A stretch of 64,000 bases of DNA, from NCBI GenBank assembly GCA_032716605.1, contig CM064485.1, positions 30,681,697 through 30,745,696 of the forward strand. Direction: 5' to 3'. Origin of the DNA: Paralithodes platypus. Lineage: Eukaryota; Arthropoda; Malacostraca; Decapoda; Lithodidae. The position numbers and the translations under genes are program-made. Positions 21,935 through 33,747 of this stretch are shown piece by piece (within the stretch, counting starts at the first letter, position 1; the number at the start of each line of letters is the position of its first letter). The notes beneath the pieces were generated by a model. It saw only the letters and a list, made by a program, of their open reading frames with translations, was not told the DNA's origin and ran no database searches.

Positions 21935-22185
21935 AAAATCGCTAAACCCGAGCCAAGTTTTGGCAAATGTTGGCTCGGGTTTTCAAATTTTGGGGTTTAA
22001 TGGGTTTAAAAAAACATGAAAACTCGAGCCAACTTTCAAAATTCAATTAGCCTACTGGTTTCTTTTACTTTGAAAAATGCCAAAAGCCGAGCCAACTTTT
22101 TTCCCCAATTTTGGGGTTTTTGTACTCTGAAAAATACCCAAATCCGAGCCAACTTTTGCCAAAACTTGGCTCGGATTTTCACATT
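21935..22185. repeat. GAGCCAA hairpin cluster
   Basis: Several units contain CGAGCCAACTTT and its inverted form AACTTGGCTCGG or TGTTGGCTCGGG, giving two strong hairpins (about 21951-21992 and 22142-22180). The units are diverged. No gene is supported in 22190-22434. Confidence 0.65.
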
Positions 22186-22540
22186 TTAACGTTTTCTTAC
22201 TTATCTATATTTTATTTTCAGATTTCTTCCCATATTACCCCTATTTTTCCCCTTTTACCCCGCAATTTCCCTGATCTTCATAGCCCTCCCCACTAGTGGG
22301 GGCCGTGTTTTTAGATAGTTGGATAATGGGTAAATACTCATTTGCTGCAGTCCTTGGTATAAAACAACACTGTATATCAAAGAAAAAATGCCCAAAAAAA
22401 TAAACACATGCTAAAACTCGTGACTGTCACACCGTATCAATTTACCGTATTTTGTCATATACATAGCTATTAAATTTGCTTCTAATTATATTATCTATAT
22501 GAATGGTTGGCAAAATATTCAAATAGCATTTATTAAATAT

Positions 22541-23136
22541 TTAACCCGGCAAGGCGAGGGGGGGGTATTGAACTAGCTGCCCATGGGCGAGGATATTGGC
22601 TCCATTCAGGCCTATAATCGTAATTTTACAATAAATATCGTTATTACTTATTCATATGAGCCTATTTTACCTTCACTATGAAGATAGTAACCTGTAACAA
22701 CAATAAAACAAGTGAAAATATAATTTTTTCTGGTCAAAATCGTGAATATAGATGGACCAGCCCATTCATGAATTATGGAGTAAATTGAGGCAACCCCTCC
22801 CTCCACGAGGCCTCAAGCCACACTGAGCCTACTCATTCACACACTCGGTTGTATAACACACTCGCTAGGCACGTAAGCACATCCTCCACACATTTTGCTA
22901 ATGTTAGCACAAAAATATACCAACGAATTAGGGAATAACAGGGAAAATAGGTGATAATTGAAGGGGGAGGGGATGCGGAGGAGTGATATGAGTTATAGGG
23001 GAAAAAAAAAATAAAAAAAAAATTGTTTAGTGCTACTGGGGCCATTTAAATGTTTTTTTTAGGCCTCCCTCTTAAGAGCTTTGCCGCCGTCGCCCAGTAT
23101 AACCTCTTATGAGCATTGCTGCCGTTTACGGGTTAA
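22541..23136. mobile_element. TTAA-flanked MITE, diverged copy
   Basis: The unit is bounded by TTAA at 22541-22544 and 23133-23136 with ends CCCGG and CCCGT. Its body (ACAACAATAAAAC, TGGTCAAAATCG, GCTAATGTTAGCAC, GGGAATAACAGGGAAAATAG) is a diverged version of the MITE bodies at 45528-46149 and 53627-54838. TTAA duplications point to mobilisation by a piggyBac transposase. Confidence 0.65.
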
Positions 23137-23584
23137 GAAATATAATATTCTTGCAATAAAGCTACCGTTATATATATATTCGTTTTCTTTGAACGTACTT
23201 AGACAGAAAACCAGCATTATATGGATAACTGAAGTACAATTTGAATGAGCTCGCAAAACACTCCCATTGTACACACACATAATTAAAAACTCACATATAC
23301 ACACATATTTACACTACCATTTAAACTCTCAAATACACACTCTTTTAGCGACAACGTTTCTCATAGTGTTGCGGCTTGTACTGAAGTGTTAATTAAGATC
23401 TATAACACAATAAAAGTTGGATATTGATTATCATAAACCACAATTATTGGGTTGTAATTACTCTGTACATTTGTCTTCCTTTTTTATCTGAACGGCCTTC
23501 AGTCACAATGTTTCCCAGAGTGTTGGGGCTTGTACAGAGGGGGCAAAGATGTGTAGGGTGGAGCTCCGTCACATCTCTTCATTT
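23137..23584. other. No gene seen
   Basis: AT-rich sequence with short CACACATA tracts near 23270-23310. No coding frame, RNA gene or clear repeat is supported. Confidence 0.5.
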
Positions 23585-23795
23585 AAGGGAGCCCACCTCG
23601 CTTTTTTTCTCTTTCTCTCCCTCTCTCTTTGGCTTGTATATATTCGGCCCCATTCAGCCTACTGTTGTAAGGCTTTACCCCCATCCAGGTGTCAATATTT
23701 TCCTGGCGAGCGGTAGTGAGGCAGCATATATGTATTTTTGGTTTGACAGCAAGCTAAATTTGTATATTTTTCGATAGAAAAATGGGTAACATTCA
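23585..23795 (+). repeat. R1 foldback repeat, arm copy
   Basis: This is one copy of a dispersed repeat recognised by GAGCCCACCT, a CT-rich tract, ATTCAGCCTACTGTT, CATCCAGGTGTC and CTGGCGAGCG, then AAATTTGTATATTTTTCGA. The other copies are at 24140-24325 (reverse), 24800-24931 plus 44149-44275 (reverse, split by piggyBac A) and 44283-44545 (forward). Confidence 0.75.
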
Positions 23796-24139
23796 AGGAG
23801 ACTACAGCAGGACTCTTCTTCTTCTTATTACCTCTGACCAGGTATAGGCTATCCTAGTGTTTATACTAGCCTATACCCCTTTGAAAGGACATTAGCCTAA
23901 CCTAACAACCTTACCTAACCTATCCTAGTATTATGGGTGGGGGCTGCGACCCCCACACCCCCGCTATTTGACATCTTTGACAGATTTTTGGTGTATTTTG
24001 CTGTGAAATCGGGTTTTTTCAAGTGTCGATAACAAAATTCCTCCATGCGGACTATAATGAGAAAAATATGGCGAGTCTATTGGTCCCTATTTTCCCTAAT
24101 AAATTGTTTCTAATAAGGCGGATGTAGTGTCCTTGAAGA
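23796..24139. other. No gene seen
   Basis: The stretch contains a short CCTAACCTAAC run near 23890 and a GGGGGCTGCGACCCCCAC hairpin near 23940. No coding or RNA gene is supported. Confidence 0.45.
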
Positions 24140-24325
24140 TTATCGAAAAATGTTTCCGGCGAAGCTAGATTTCTCCATAAAATGCTGGCTCGCTATCACT
24201 CGCCAGGAAGAAATTGACACCTGGATAGGGATAAATGTCTTAAAACAGTTGGCTGAATGGGGCCGAATGGATACAAGCCAGGGAAAGAGAGAAAAGGAGA
24301 GAAACATAAAAAAAAACGGTGACCC
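24140..24325 (-). repeat. R1 repeat, uninterrupted copy
   Basis: This R1 arm is in reverse orientation and contains GTCTTAAAACAGTTGGCTGA at 24238-24257. The same point in the neighbouring copy (24931 and 44149) is occupied by piggyBac A, so this is the matching empty site with a single TTAA. Confidence 0.8.
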
Positions 24326-24329
24326 CCTT

Positions 24330-24720
24330 TATGCCCCTTTCCCACTGGTGAGACAAGTCACAGTTCGCCGATGCCTTCGTTTTGTCAAATTCGCAAGAAT
24401 ACGTGCGACCTTCACGATTTCGACCGTTACAAACAGATGACAAATTATACTGGGCGAAGATGTCGCCGATGTCGGTGACGCAATCGCCCACATCGGCGAT
24501 GTTATCGGGGAAGAGAGCGACGTTTCGCCGATGAACCTCTGCGAGGCATTTTTTTAAGGCACAAATTCTTGGGATTCATCGTCGAGCATCGGCGTTGGCA
24601 TCGCACATACGTCGGCGAGATCGGCGAGGTGTGCGCAGCTGAGCGAATGTAACGTGAATGTGCTAATTGCAGAGTGGAATTAGCATATCACGCCAAACTA
24701 ATGGGCCGAACGTCATAAAA
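24330..24720. repeat. CCGATG-rich unit with 32-bp terminal repeat
   Basis: The unit starts at 24330-24361 with a sequence whose exact reverse complement is at 47564-47595 (core CCCACTGGTGAGACAAGTC). The interior is dense in TCGCCGATG words, as is 46760-47100. These are either two ends of one disrupted element or two copies of one family. 24720-24800 has no gene. Confidence 0.5.
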
Positions 24721-25133
24721 TATGAAAACTAATGGGGTTAACCATGAGGAAGAAAGGGGACCAGAAAAACGACCCATCTCCCCAATAATTCGGAGGTTGG
24801 CAATGCTTCGCCGGAGACATTTTTCTATCAAATAATGTACAAATTTAGCTTGCTCTCAAAACAAAAAATATATATGTTGGCTCGCTACGGCTCACCAGGA
24901 AAATATTGAAATCTGGATGGGGGTAAACGTCTTAACCCTTAACTGGCGGCGCGCAACATAAGTCGAGTGAAATAAATTTGGACTATGTGGCGGCGCGCGA
25001 CATAGGTCGAGTTGCTATTTCCCGCCCTAATTTAAGTGGCAAGCAAAATCTAGCGGTCAGGCAGTGTACTACTAGGTCCCACCCACACATCCCCACCGCG
25101 TGAGCTTGGCTCAGTATCGCTCTAGCCGCCATA

Positions 25134-25431
25134 ATGGAGAGACAAGATTTGCCTGTGTTCGATTCGGTGCCCGCCCCTAGTACGTCGCGCCAGCCAAGGC
25201 GTAGGGCCCCGCTCTCAGCCGAGGAGTTAGTTCTGCTGATGAACTCTTCAGCGGTATCTAGAATATCGTTGAATGAAAGCATGGAAGGGCTTGGTGAGAG
25301 TGGGGGAAGTGAGGAGGAAGAAGAACTGGAAGATAAACCTGTCATCGGTTTTCACAGACGCCATAACTTGCGGGGCGAAAATGGTGAAGATGGTGACGAG
25401 GAGCTTGGTGAACACACTGGTGTGGGTGTTG
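25134..25431 (+). CDS. piggyBac A transposase, exon 1
   Basis: ATG 25134 opens a 99-codon exon of acidic, Ser-rich sequence (LSAEELVLLMNSSA; GGSEEEEELEDKPV), typical of the variable N-terminus of piggyBac transposases. It ends in phase 1 at G25431, before a GTAAGT donor. The best acceptor in phase is at 34711-34724, where a TTTTCATAG precedes the main exon. The exon starts 198 bp inside the element's left end, a normal spacing. Assignment rests on position, composition and phase, because this part of the family is not conserved. Confidence 0.6.
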
Positions 25432-25546
25432 GTAAGTACAATGTACATTTATATTATTTGAGAGATTGATAGAGATTGATGTAGCCTACAATAATTTTAT
25501 TATTGGCGTAATGTGGGTACATTTCTTACGGGAATACAAGCAACGA

Positions 25547-26062
25547 AGATTGTGTTGTTGGTCTTCCTATAGCAATGAAGATTGTGTTGTTGGTCTTCCT
25601 ATAGCAACTAAGATTGTGGTGTTGGTCTTCCTATATTACGTTTCCTTTCATTTACAGGCGTATATAATACATATATATCGGTGTACAGTAGAATACATTC
25701 CTTACGCATGTGACTGAAATTGCTTGCAAGTTTGATTGCAAGCGATTGAAGATTGTGGTGTTGGTCTTCCTATATTACGATTCCATTCATTATAGGCGTA
25801 TATAATACATATATATCGGTGTACAGTAGAATACATTCCTTACGCATGTGACTGAAATTGCTTGCAAGTTTGATTGCAAGTGATTGAAGATTGTGGTGTT
25901 GGTCTTCCTATATTACGTTTCCATTCATTATAGGCGTATATAATACATATATATCAGTGTACAGTATAATACATTCTTTACGCATGTGACTGAAATTGCT
26001 TGCAAGTTTGATTGCAAGTGATTGAAGATTGTGGTGTTGGTCTTCCTATATTACGTTTCCAT
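25547..26062. repeat. Tandem repeats in piggyBac A intron (about 36 and 138 bp)
   Basis: Short GAAGATTGTGTTGTTGGTCT units (25547-25640) lead into a 138-bp tandem repeat, whose GATTGAAGATTGTGGTG word recurs at 25744, 25882 and 26020. Each unit contains TAGGCGTATATAATACATAT, related to the arm of the hairpin array that follows. Confidence 0.85.
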
Positions 26063-27030
26063 TCATTTTATAGGCGTATATCACGGTGTAGGGTTGATTT
26101 CATAGTATGAAATCAACCCTACACCGTGATATATACGCCTATCAAATGATGGTAATGATATTATTATTTATTGTTTGCGAGTTTTCATTCATTTGATAGG
26201 CGTATATCACGGTGTAGGGTTGATTTCATAGTATGAAATCAACTCTACACCGTGATATATACGCCTATCAAATGATGGCAATGATATTATTATGTATTGC
26301 TTGCGAGTTTTCATTCATTTGATAGGCGTATATCACGGTGTAGGGTTGATTTCATAGTATGAAATCAACCCTACACCGTGATATATACGCCTATCAAATG
26401 ATGGTAATGATATTATTATTTATTGTTTGCGAGTTTTCATTCATTTGGTAGGCGTATATCACGGTGTAGGGTTGATTTCATAGTATGAAATCAACCCTAC
26501 ACCGTGATATATACGCCTATCAAATGATGGCAATGATATTATTATTTATTGTTTGCGAGTTTTCATTCATTTGATAGGCGTATATCACGGTGTAGGGTTG
26601 ATTTCATAGTATGAAATCAACCCTACACCGTGATATATACGCCTATCAAATGATGGCAATGATATTATTATTTATTGTTTGCGAGTTTTCATTCATTTGA
26701 TAGGCGTATATCACGGTGTAGGGTTGATTTCATAGTATGAAATCAACCCTACACCGTGATATATACGCCTATCAAATGATGGTAATGATATTATTATTTA
26801 TTGTTTGCGAGTTTTCATTCATTTGATAGGCGTATATCACGGTGTAGGGTTGATTTCATAGTATGAAATCAACCCTACACCGTGATATATACGGCTATCA
26901 AATGATGGTAATGATATTATTATTTATTGTTTGTGAGTTTTCATTCATTTGATAGGCGTATATCACGGTGTAGGGTTGATTTCATAGTATGAAATCAACC
27001 CTACACCGTGATATATACGCCTATCAAATG
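26063..27030. repeat. Hairpin satellite, eight 126-bp units
   Basis: Each 126-bp unit carries a near-perfect palindrome with arms of about 40 bp. It starts TTTGATAGGCGTATATCACG, is centred on TTTCATAGTATGAAA, and is followed by a 40-bp spacer (TGATATTATTATTTATTG). Palindrome centres lie at about 26105, 26231, 26357, 26483, 26610, 26736, 26862 and 26988. The units differ by only a few bases. Left and right arms remain matched in almost all units. Confidence 0.92.
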
Positions 27031-27300
27031 ATGATATCAATATACGGTATATATATATATATATATATACCGTATATATATTGTTCCATATATGATATTT
27101 TGGAGAAATTTACTCTCTCTCTCTCTCTCTCTCTTTCCTTCTTCCCATCTCTGTTTGTGTGACTCACTGTTTACCAGGTCAATCCCCAGCATATACTTTT
27201 GACAATTAGCCCCGGGCACTACCATCAAGTAGCATATTCTTTCTCTACCTTCATTTATTCATGTATTTATTCATTTCTTCGCGTGACTCCATGTTGCTTG
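27031..27300. repeat. TA palindrome, CT tract and linker
   Basis: An ATATACGGTATATATAT palindrome is followed by a CTCTCT tract and a 190-bp linker ending TTCATTTATTCATGTATTTA. The linker recurs at 34255-34355, so the whole block belongs to a higher-order repeat around the hairpin units. Confidence 0.75.
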
Positions 27301-27530
27301 CAATCATTTGATAGGCGTATATCACGGTGTAGGGTTGATTTCATGGTATGAAATCAACCCTACACCGTGATATATACGCCTATCAAATGATGGTAATGAT
27401 ATTATTATTTATTGTTTGCGAGTTTTCATTCATTTGATAGGCGTATATCACGGTGTAGGGTTGATTTCATAGTATGAAATCAACCCTACACCGTGATATA
27501 TACACCTATCAAATGATGATATCAATATAC

Positions 27531-27588
<58 letters not shown>

Positions 27589-27678
27589 GTATATTTATTG
27601 TTCCATATATGATATTTTGTAGAAATTTACTTTCTCTCTCTCTCTCTCTTTCGTTCTTCCCATCTTTGTTTGTGTGAC
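27300..27678. repeat. Second hairpin block, two units plus (TA)n
   Basis: Two more 126-bp hairpin units (centres about 27350 and 27476) are followed by a (TA)n palindrome at 27525-27594 and a CT tract. It repeats the order seen at 26940-27150, with a longer TA core. Confidence 0.88.
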
Positions 27679-28166
27679 TTAACACCTTACGAGCGGCCTA
27701 TGCGGTTTATTTATGTGTACCGCCCAGCGGGGTGTTTTTAGCCAAAATAGGGCTGTTTACGTGATCATTTTCATGCCTAAATAAGACCCAGAACGTAAAA
27801 CAAGTATCTATCCCTGAAAGGGCATAAACAGAGCTTTCGAATGACACCATAACGATCCTTGTATGATGGATAGTTTTCTTGCAATAACCGTGCAACGCGA
27901 GTGCAAAAAGCAGGTAATTCGGTACTTTCGGTACATAATTGAGTATGTAGCGAGTGAGAGAGGGAGGAGGGAGCTGAGATTTGTGTCAGTAGGTTCGCCG
28001 CGGTGGTCTGAAGCAGTCATACTCTCGCTAGTCTCCTGCCACCACTTGTCTCTCTCTCTCAGCCACATTACGTGCTGAAATTGCCACTCGAGTTATGTCG
28101 AGCGCCGCCACATAGTCCAGCTTTATTTAACTCGACTTAAGTGGTGGGCCGCTTTTTAAGGGTTAA
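27679..28166 (-). mobile_element. piggyBac-A-derived MITE, copy 1
   Basis: This 488-bp unit is bounded by TTAA and ends in CACCTTACGAGCGG and CCCTTAAAAAGCGG, matching the right and left ends of piggyBac A respectively. It lies in reverse orientation to its host element. A near-identical copy is at 48079-48567 in the other orientation. It has no coding capacity. The Harbinger element starts at its right TTAA. Confidence 0.8.
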
Positions 28167-28916
28167 GGCCGTGTCTCACACAGTACGTTAGCCGCCGACC
28201 ACAGCCGATGTTTTCAAAATATTTGAATTTTTCCTTGATCCTCTGACATCGTCTGTGATCGTGTAAAAAAATCGCCTCGTATCGTGGTAGGCGAGGGGTG
28301 GTCGAGTGGCGGGGAAATGGTCGGCGGTGATCGGCCAAAAAATAGTGGCTGCACTATTTTTGGGCCGATTGTCGGCAGGAAAAACCGTTAAAAATTTACG
28401 TGCAACGTACGTGCAACTGACGTGCAACGATCGTACGTGCATCCTGTGCATGTCTTCATTGACGTCCTCTGGTCGGCCAATTTTTTTGACAGACGATTAG
28501 TACGGCCATAATTCGACAAATGCACGATATTTACACAACCACCCTACAATAAATCGTGTTTATCGTATGATATAATAACGTTCCATTTCATTAGAGTACG
28601 ATCACAACACAATAAATCGTATATCCGACACGTATAGCGCAGGATCGACACATTAAATACACGTCAAATGTACGACAGGCACAGGACCATTGTCAGTTAA
28701 ATCGTGTTGAACGTGTGTGGCGCATCGTGGCTGTGTAGACAGGGTGCGGCCCAACACACGCTCTGCCCAGGAATTTTCCACGCCTCACACGTTCATCATA
28801 CGTCGTGGCAGCGCGGCTGTGCCCGGCCATAAAACTGACGCGACTGGAGGACGAACAGTCAGTTCTCTCTACAGCCCCACGGAAGCACAATACCTACTCC
28901 AGCCTAGACAACAAGC

Positions 28917-31424
28917 ATGGTGGGCAGAGGACTAAAGAATATGAAGTTAATTGCCCCCCCCTCAGCAAGCAGAAGACCTGTTTGCGCCCGAAGATGATGA
29001 AGGCGACGCCCCTGCACAGGAAGAATCATCGACAGAAGAGGAGGACAATGATTCACAAGAGTGTGGGCAACCATTGACCACCCCACCAGGCCCCAGTCGC
29101 GAGCTTTCCCCATCACCACGCCTGAACACACAGCCCACAGGGGAGGGATCCGATGACGACCAAGAATCAATCACGCCATCACCCACAAACGGCAGCCAAC
29201 AAACCAGCAATGACAAGGGCAAGCCAAGTGCCAAGAGGAAGCGGGTCTACTCCATCCTCTCTGAAGAAAAGGAGATGATTGTGGCAGAATGGTACAGGGA
29301 GCATGAGCTCCTGTATAACAAGAAGCTGAAGGCCTACCGTGACAGAGAGAAGAAGGACAGAGTGCACCGGGAGATTGCAGCTAAGATCAACGTAACTGGT
29401 GAGTTAAAGTGCCTTTATTATTTGAGTGTTATTATATATAAACAATGTACTGACCAAGCCTTTGATAATGTTTTTAGGAATGGTAGAAAGGCAGATGTAT
29501 CAATAACGACATAGATGAGTTAATTGTGTTTGGCATGGTAATATCAGCAGGGTACCTGCGATGGGGCCACGGCCCACGGGTCAAATGAAATACGAACAAC
29601 AACCTTGTTAATTATTATTTTTCCATCGTTTAGTAGTCTTACGACATACCATTAATGAACAATGTGTACACCAGTAATTCTGTCACATTAAATATGACCA
29701 ATTTTGTAATCAGAGTGTGAGTTGTGACATTGTTTAATACAGTTTAACAAATAAGGTGAATGGTACATGTTGATAAATTATTATTCGATTATTTCCAGTC
29801 AAGTCTCTTCACAAGTGGCTGGAGAGCATGCGGACACGTTTCGCCAAACTCATCCAGCTCAAGTCTGGCCAGGGGGCGAAAGAGCTGACGGAGAGGGAGA
29901 TGTGGATCAAAGAAGCCTTCAGTTTCCTCCGTCCACACATCGTGAGATGCCCCAGCCGTAAAAGCAAGGTATGTTCCAAATAAAAACATTTATTGATGTA
30001 GTCTATAATACTCATAATATGTAGGCATACTGTTTGATCACCCGCACAACTAATATTAACCACTTTATTATTTTAACATTTCCAATCAATGCTATAAGCA
30101 AATTCAGTACATTAACAAATAATAATAAATGCCGGTTAAAAATGATAGAAGGGTCGTAAACGTTTCACTATGAGTATTTAGGCATATTCAAAGGCATACA
30201 TGTTACTACTGGGATTGACACATTATTTTTAAATTGTGATACATACTTGTTTGTAAATTATAAAGTACGACAGGTTCATAGCGAGGTACCCTCGCCAGGT
30301 ATATTTGGGAGAGTTGTGGGTAATTGTTTTAGAGTATGGCCCCCTCCCAAAGAAAATGGATTTTTGACCACAGACTAAACCTAATAATATATGGTTCCCC
30401 AACAGCTGTACCGTGCGGCATCCCAGGTCACCTCGCCGGATGTCAACAGCGAGGTGGTTGAGGTGGTGGATGTGGTGGCTGAGGTCTTGGATGACCCTGA
30501 CGACCCGCAAGAGGTGTCGGCTGTGGCCCCCAAGCAGATGCCAATCAAGCGGGCGAAGGCCCTGGAAGATTCGTTGAGAACCCAGGCTGAAAAGGAGTTG
30601 ATGGAGAAGGTAAATTATTATAACAATTTTTTATGACTTTGAACAAAACACAAGATTTATTCACACCCGGCCACAATGTAGACACACACACGCACACGCA
30701 CATGCACACACACACACAATTACACATACATAGATACATACAGACACATGAAAAATTACCTTGTGTAGGTGTATTGGAGTATGAATGCATGTATTGTTTC
30801 TATTCATGTAACCACACCATTTTCAGAGCTTGGAGAACCGGCATTTCTGTTTTATGTACTGTAAGGTGTTATTTGAATGTATTTTGGTCATATGTCTAAT
30901 AATAACATTTCTACACACAGCTGCGTGAGGCAGAGCAGCGCAATGCCCTGTTCGCCGAGGAGTGGAAGGCGGCACAGCGGCCAGAGAATCGTCATCTCCA
31001 GGAGCTAAAGCAGTTCCACCAGTTCATGACCACAGGGATCGGGAACATGGATCATCGCCTCATTGAACACTACATGACCGAGGCGATGAAGCTGGGCCAG
31101 GCGATGAAGGCCTACAGCCGAGGCCTAGGAGGCTTGCCCAGGTTCACCATTTCTGAGGTGTGTCCACCGCAGCAGGCGCCCATTCACACACCAGCACCAC
31201 CACAGCCAACATACGAGTCGTTGAACGTGGCAGGGCCATCTGGATTCAACCTCGCTACTCATAGCACTAGTACCACTAGGAGCAGCTGGAAATCGAATAC
31301 CCCAAACTACGGGCGTCCTGAGGCAACCCCTGTCAACCTTGATTCAACACACTCAAGCCAAAGAATGGGCGACCTGACTTCCTTTGAGAGGTTCCTGGAT
31401 TCGGGCTCCAACAATTTTCTATAA
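28917..31424 (+). CDS. Harbinger-encoded MADF-domain DNA-binding protein
   Basis: Four exons are supported: about 28917-29398, 29799-29968, 30406-30609 and 30921-31424, with GT-AG introns and matching phases (1, 0, 0). Exon 1 has an acidic Ser/Pro-rich part, a basic KRKR motif and the start of a MADF domain (EEKEMIVAEWYREHELLYN). Exon 2 completes it (KSLHKWLESMRTRFAKL; WIKEAFSFLRPHI). Exons 3-4 are acidic, then helical and Gln/Glu-rich (LREAEQRNALFAEEW). Proteins of this type help the Harbinger transposase enter the nucleus and bind subterminal sites. The start is uncertain: ATG 28917 and ATG 28941 are out of frame by one base of the eight-C run at 28954-28961, and an in-frame TAA lies just upstream of the open part. 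A one-base run-length change or an unseen first exon would explain it. Confidence 0.8.
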
Positions 31425-32546
31425 TAAGTTTTCACATGTACACATACACGCATTATACTGACACCAGGACACCCACACAAACATATGAAATTTATTTAGT
31501 ATTTTTATAAATAAATGTATTGTACTTTTAATGTTGCCTGATATTTCCTACGAATAAATTATGTTATACTATATTTTATATACTCTATGTTCTGTAATAA
31601 TGGAAAGACCTATGCAAATAAAAGCAATATAAGTACAAATATATATATAAAATGAACCTTAAAAATAAAAAAAAAACGATGAAAGACAAAACCATTATCA
31701 TTATGAGAAAAAATCAACTTGGGAAAAAATTAATAATGAACATATGTTAACATAATAAATCAAAGATGTAACATAACGAAACAATTGAACACTAAGATTG
31801 GCGTTTATCTAAACATCGAAGGTCATATGAAAATAAAGTTGATACAAATAAAAACAGAAAATATAAACCTATTCACATACACTAAAGAACAATGAAACAT
31901 AAAAGTAGTAACATTTATACTTGTGATAAAACAAAATGTTAATGAAATTATGTAAATATAATAAATAGAAACAGTAACATAACCAAATAATTAAAACTAG
32001 AATTTGAGGTTCAAGTTTGATTGGTGTATAATTAGACCTGCATAAAGAAATAATGCCCCAATAAAGTGGATATAAATAAAAACAGCAAATATTAACTGAT
32101 TCACATAATCTAAAGAACAATGAAAGATAACAGTATTACCATAACAACCACAACATTTATACTTGGCCAAACAAAAACTTTTAAGAAAATTATGTAGCTA
32201 TAAGAAATACAAACAGTGACATAACAACATAATTTAAAGTTTAATTGGAGGTTCAAGTTTGATTGGTGTATAAAGACACCAACATAAATAAATAAATCCC
32301 CAAACAAGGTAATGACAAGAATGAGCACACTTATAGCAATCTCTTAAATGATAACAAATAACATATAAGGAATGGAGCTTTATAAAGATTTTTTACTATA
32401 TATATGGATAGAAGACGAATATGATCGATATTTCTACTTACGTTTTGTTACTCAACTGGGTCCTGCCACGCCAGGAGGTTCTCGGGTTTGCTGTAATAGT
32501 CTGCCAGGTAGTCCCTCACAAGTTTGGCAGGCCCTGGTCCGGTTTG
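31425..32546. other. Intergenic region between the two Harbinger genes
   Basis: AT-rich sequence with AATAAA-like signals at about 31507 and 31546 for the MADF gene. A roughly 220-bp imperfect duplication occurs in 31800-32330, shown by AGGTTCAAGTTTGATTGGTG at 32008 and again near 32250. No gene is seen. Confidence 0.6.
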
Positions 32547-33747
32547 TCACAGACGTGGCTCGAGTCCGTGCAGGGGCTCCCTCCTCCAGTCTGCAGACAT
32601 TTCACCAACATCACTAGGTTGTACGTTCATGCCAGGGCGTCTGTTGATGAGGATGTTGTGGAGGATGCAGCTGGCGAGGACCACCTTCTCCACAGTGCTA
32701 GGTTGTAAGTTGATGGTGGTGAGTAGGCACCGGAAGCGATTGGCTAGAATCCCGAAGGCGTTCTCCACAACTCTCCTGGCCCTCGACAGACGATAGTTGT
32801 AGTTACGCTGTTTCTTCTGGAGACCTCGGTGGGGGTATGGCTTCTGCAGCCACTCTCTCATTGGGAAGGCATCATCACCCACAAGGAAATAGGGCAGAGG
32901 CATATCACATCCAGGTAGTGACTCTCTGGGTGGCAAACCTGAAGCGCCTTCCGGAGGTCGGTCACCTGGAAGATACCTGCATCTGAGGCTGAACCGTTGG
33001 CTCCCACGTCGGCGTAGATGAACCGGCACTTGGAGTCAACGAGTGCCAGCAGAACAATAGAATGGTACCCTTTGTAGTTGTAGTAGTAGGACCCCATGTT
33101 GCCAGGGGGCTGCATGGCGATGTGCTTGCCGTCGATTGCCCCTACGGTGTGTTTAAAACCCCAGGTTTCATCGAATCCTGCGGCGACCTCCTTCCACCCC
33201 TGTGGTGTCGTAGGGCACATGATGACCTCTTCCATGTACTCCTGGATGATGGCCTCACAGGTTTCGCGGACGACAATGGAGTAGGTGTTGGGGGCCACTC
33301 TGAAGTTAAGACACAGGCTCTTGTATGCCTCCCCTGTGGCAAGGAAGCGGAGTGTCATGGCCAGGCGTAGACCGGGCTCCAGGGCCTTCCTCCAGTTGGT
33401 ATCCTGCTTGGCGATGCGTGGAGTTAGCCGCTGGACTATCTCTTTGAAGAGGTCCTCGTCCATCCTGAGGTAGTACTTGTACGTTGCCTTGTCGGTGTTC
33501 TGTAGAGTCTGCATCAGTTGATAATAGTGGCTGTACATGGGTCTTTCCAAGATCCAAGCCCGGACATGACAGCTACGTTTCTTGCTTTTTTTGGTTTGCT
33601 CCGTAACTTTCTCAGGGCGATGGTGTACAACAGCTGCAATCTGAGGTTGTTTATATTAGCTTGGTTGTTGTGTATTATGGCCATGTACGCTTCGTCGTCT
33701 GTCATGGTGGTCCCAAGGAGGTTTAGTACGTCCATGTGCGCCTCCAT
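32547..33747 (-). pseudogene. PIF/Harbinger DDE transposase, two frameshifts
   Basis: The minus strand encodes a DDE_4-type transposase of about 400 residues that cuts and joins the element ends. After an N-terminal helical segment come MDEDLFKEIVQRLTPRI, then GAIDGKHIAMQPP (first Asp), ADVGANGSASDAGIF (second Asp region) and NYRLSRARRVVENAFGILA (Glu region, with the usual RAR-VENAFG signature). Reading needs two frame changes. One is at a run of seven T (plus strand) at 33586-33592, between the ATG 33747 start and the RAWILERPMYSHYY segment. The other is at about 32935-32945, before LPYFLVGDDAFPM. Both look like single-base indels, so the gene is inactive as given unless these are assembly errors. 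It converges on the MADF gene. Confidence 0.85.

Larger units (their letters stand above)
20869..22436. mobile_element. TA-flanked inverted-repeat element
   Basis: An inverted repeat starts CGGTGTGACAGTTACAAG at 20871 and CGGTGTGACAGTCACGAG in reverse at 22434; 16 of 18 positions match. Both ends are flanked by TA, fitting a Tc1/mariner-type duplication. No transposase frame lies between. The interior holds a CR1 fragment, a TTAGG array and GAGCCAA hairpins, so this is a non-autonomous element or a shell. Confidence 0.55.

Noticed and set aside
26063..27510. Regularly spaced repeats resembling a CRISPR array
   Set aside because: The spacers are the same in every unit and the repeats are long palindromes. 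The context is eukaryotic with introns and transposons; this is a hairpin satellite.
29767..29961. A separate small ORF at Harbinger exon 2
   Set aside because: The real product is in another frame, bounded by splice sites in matching phase with the MADF exon.
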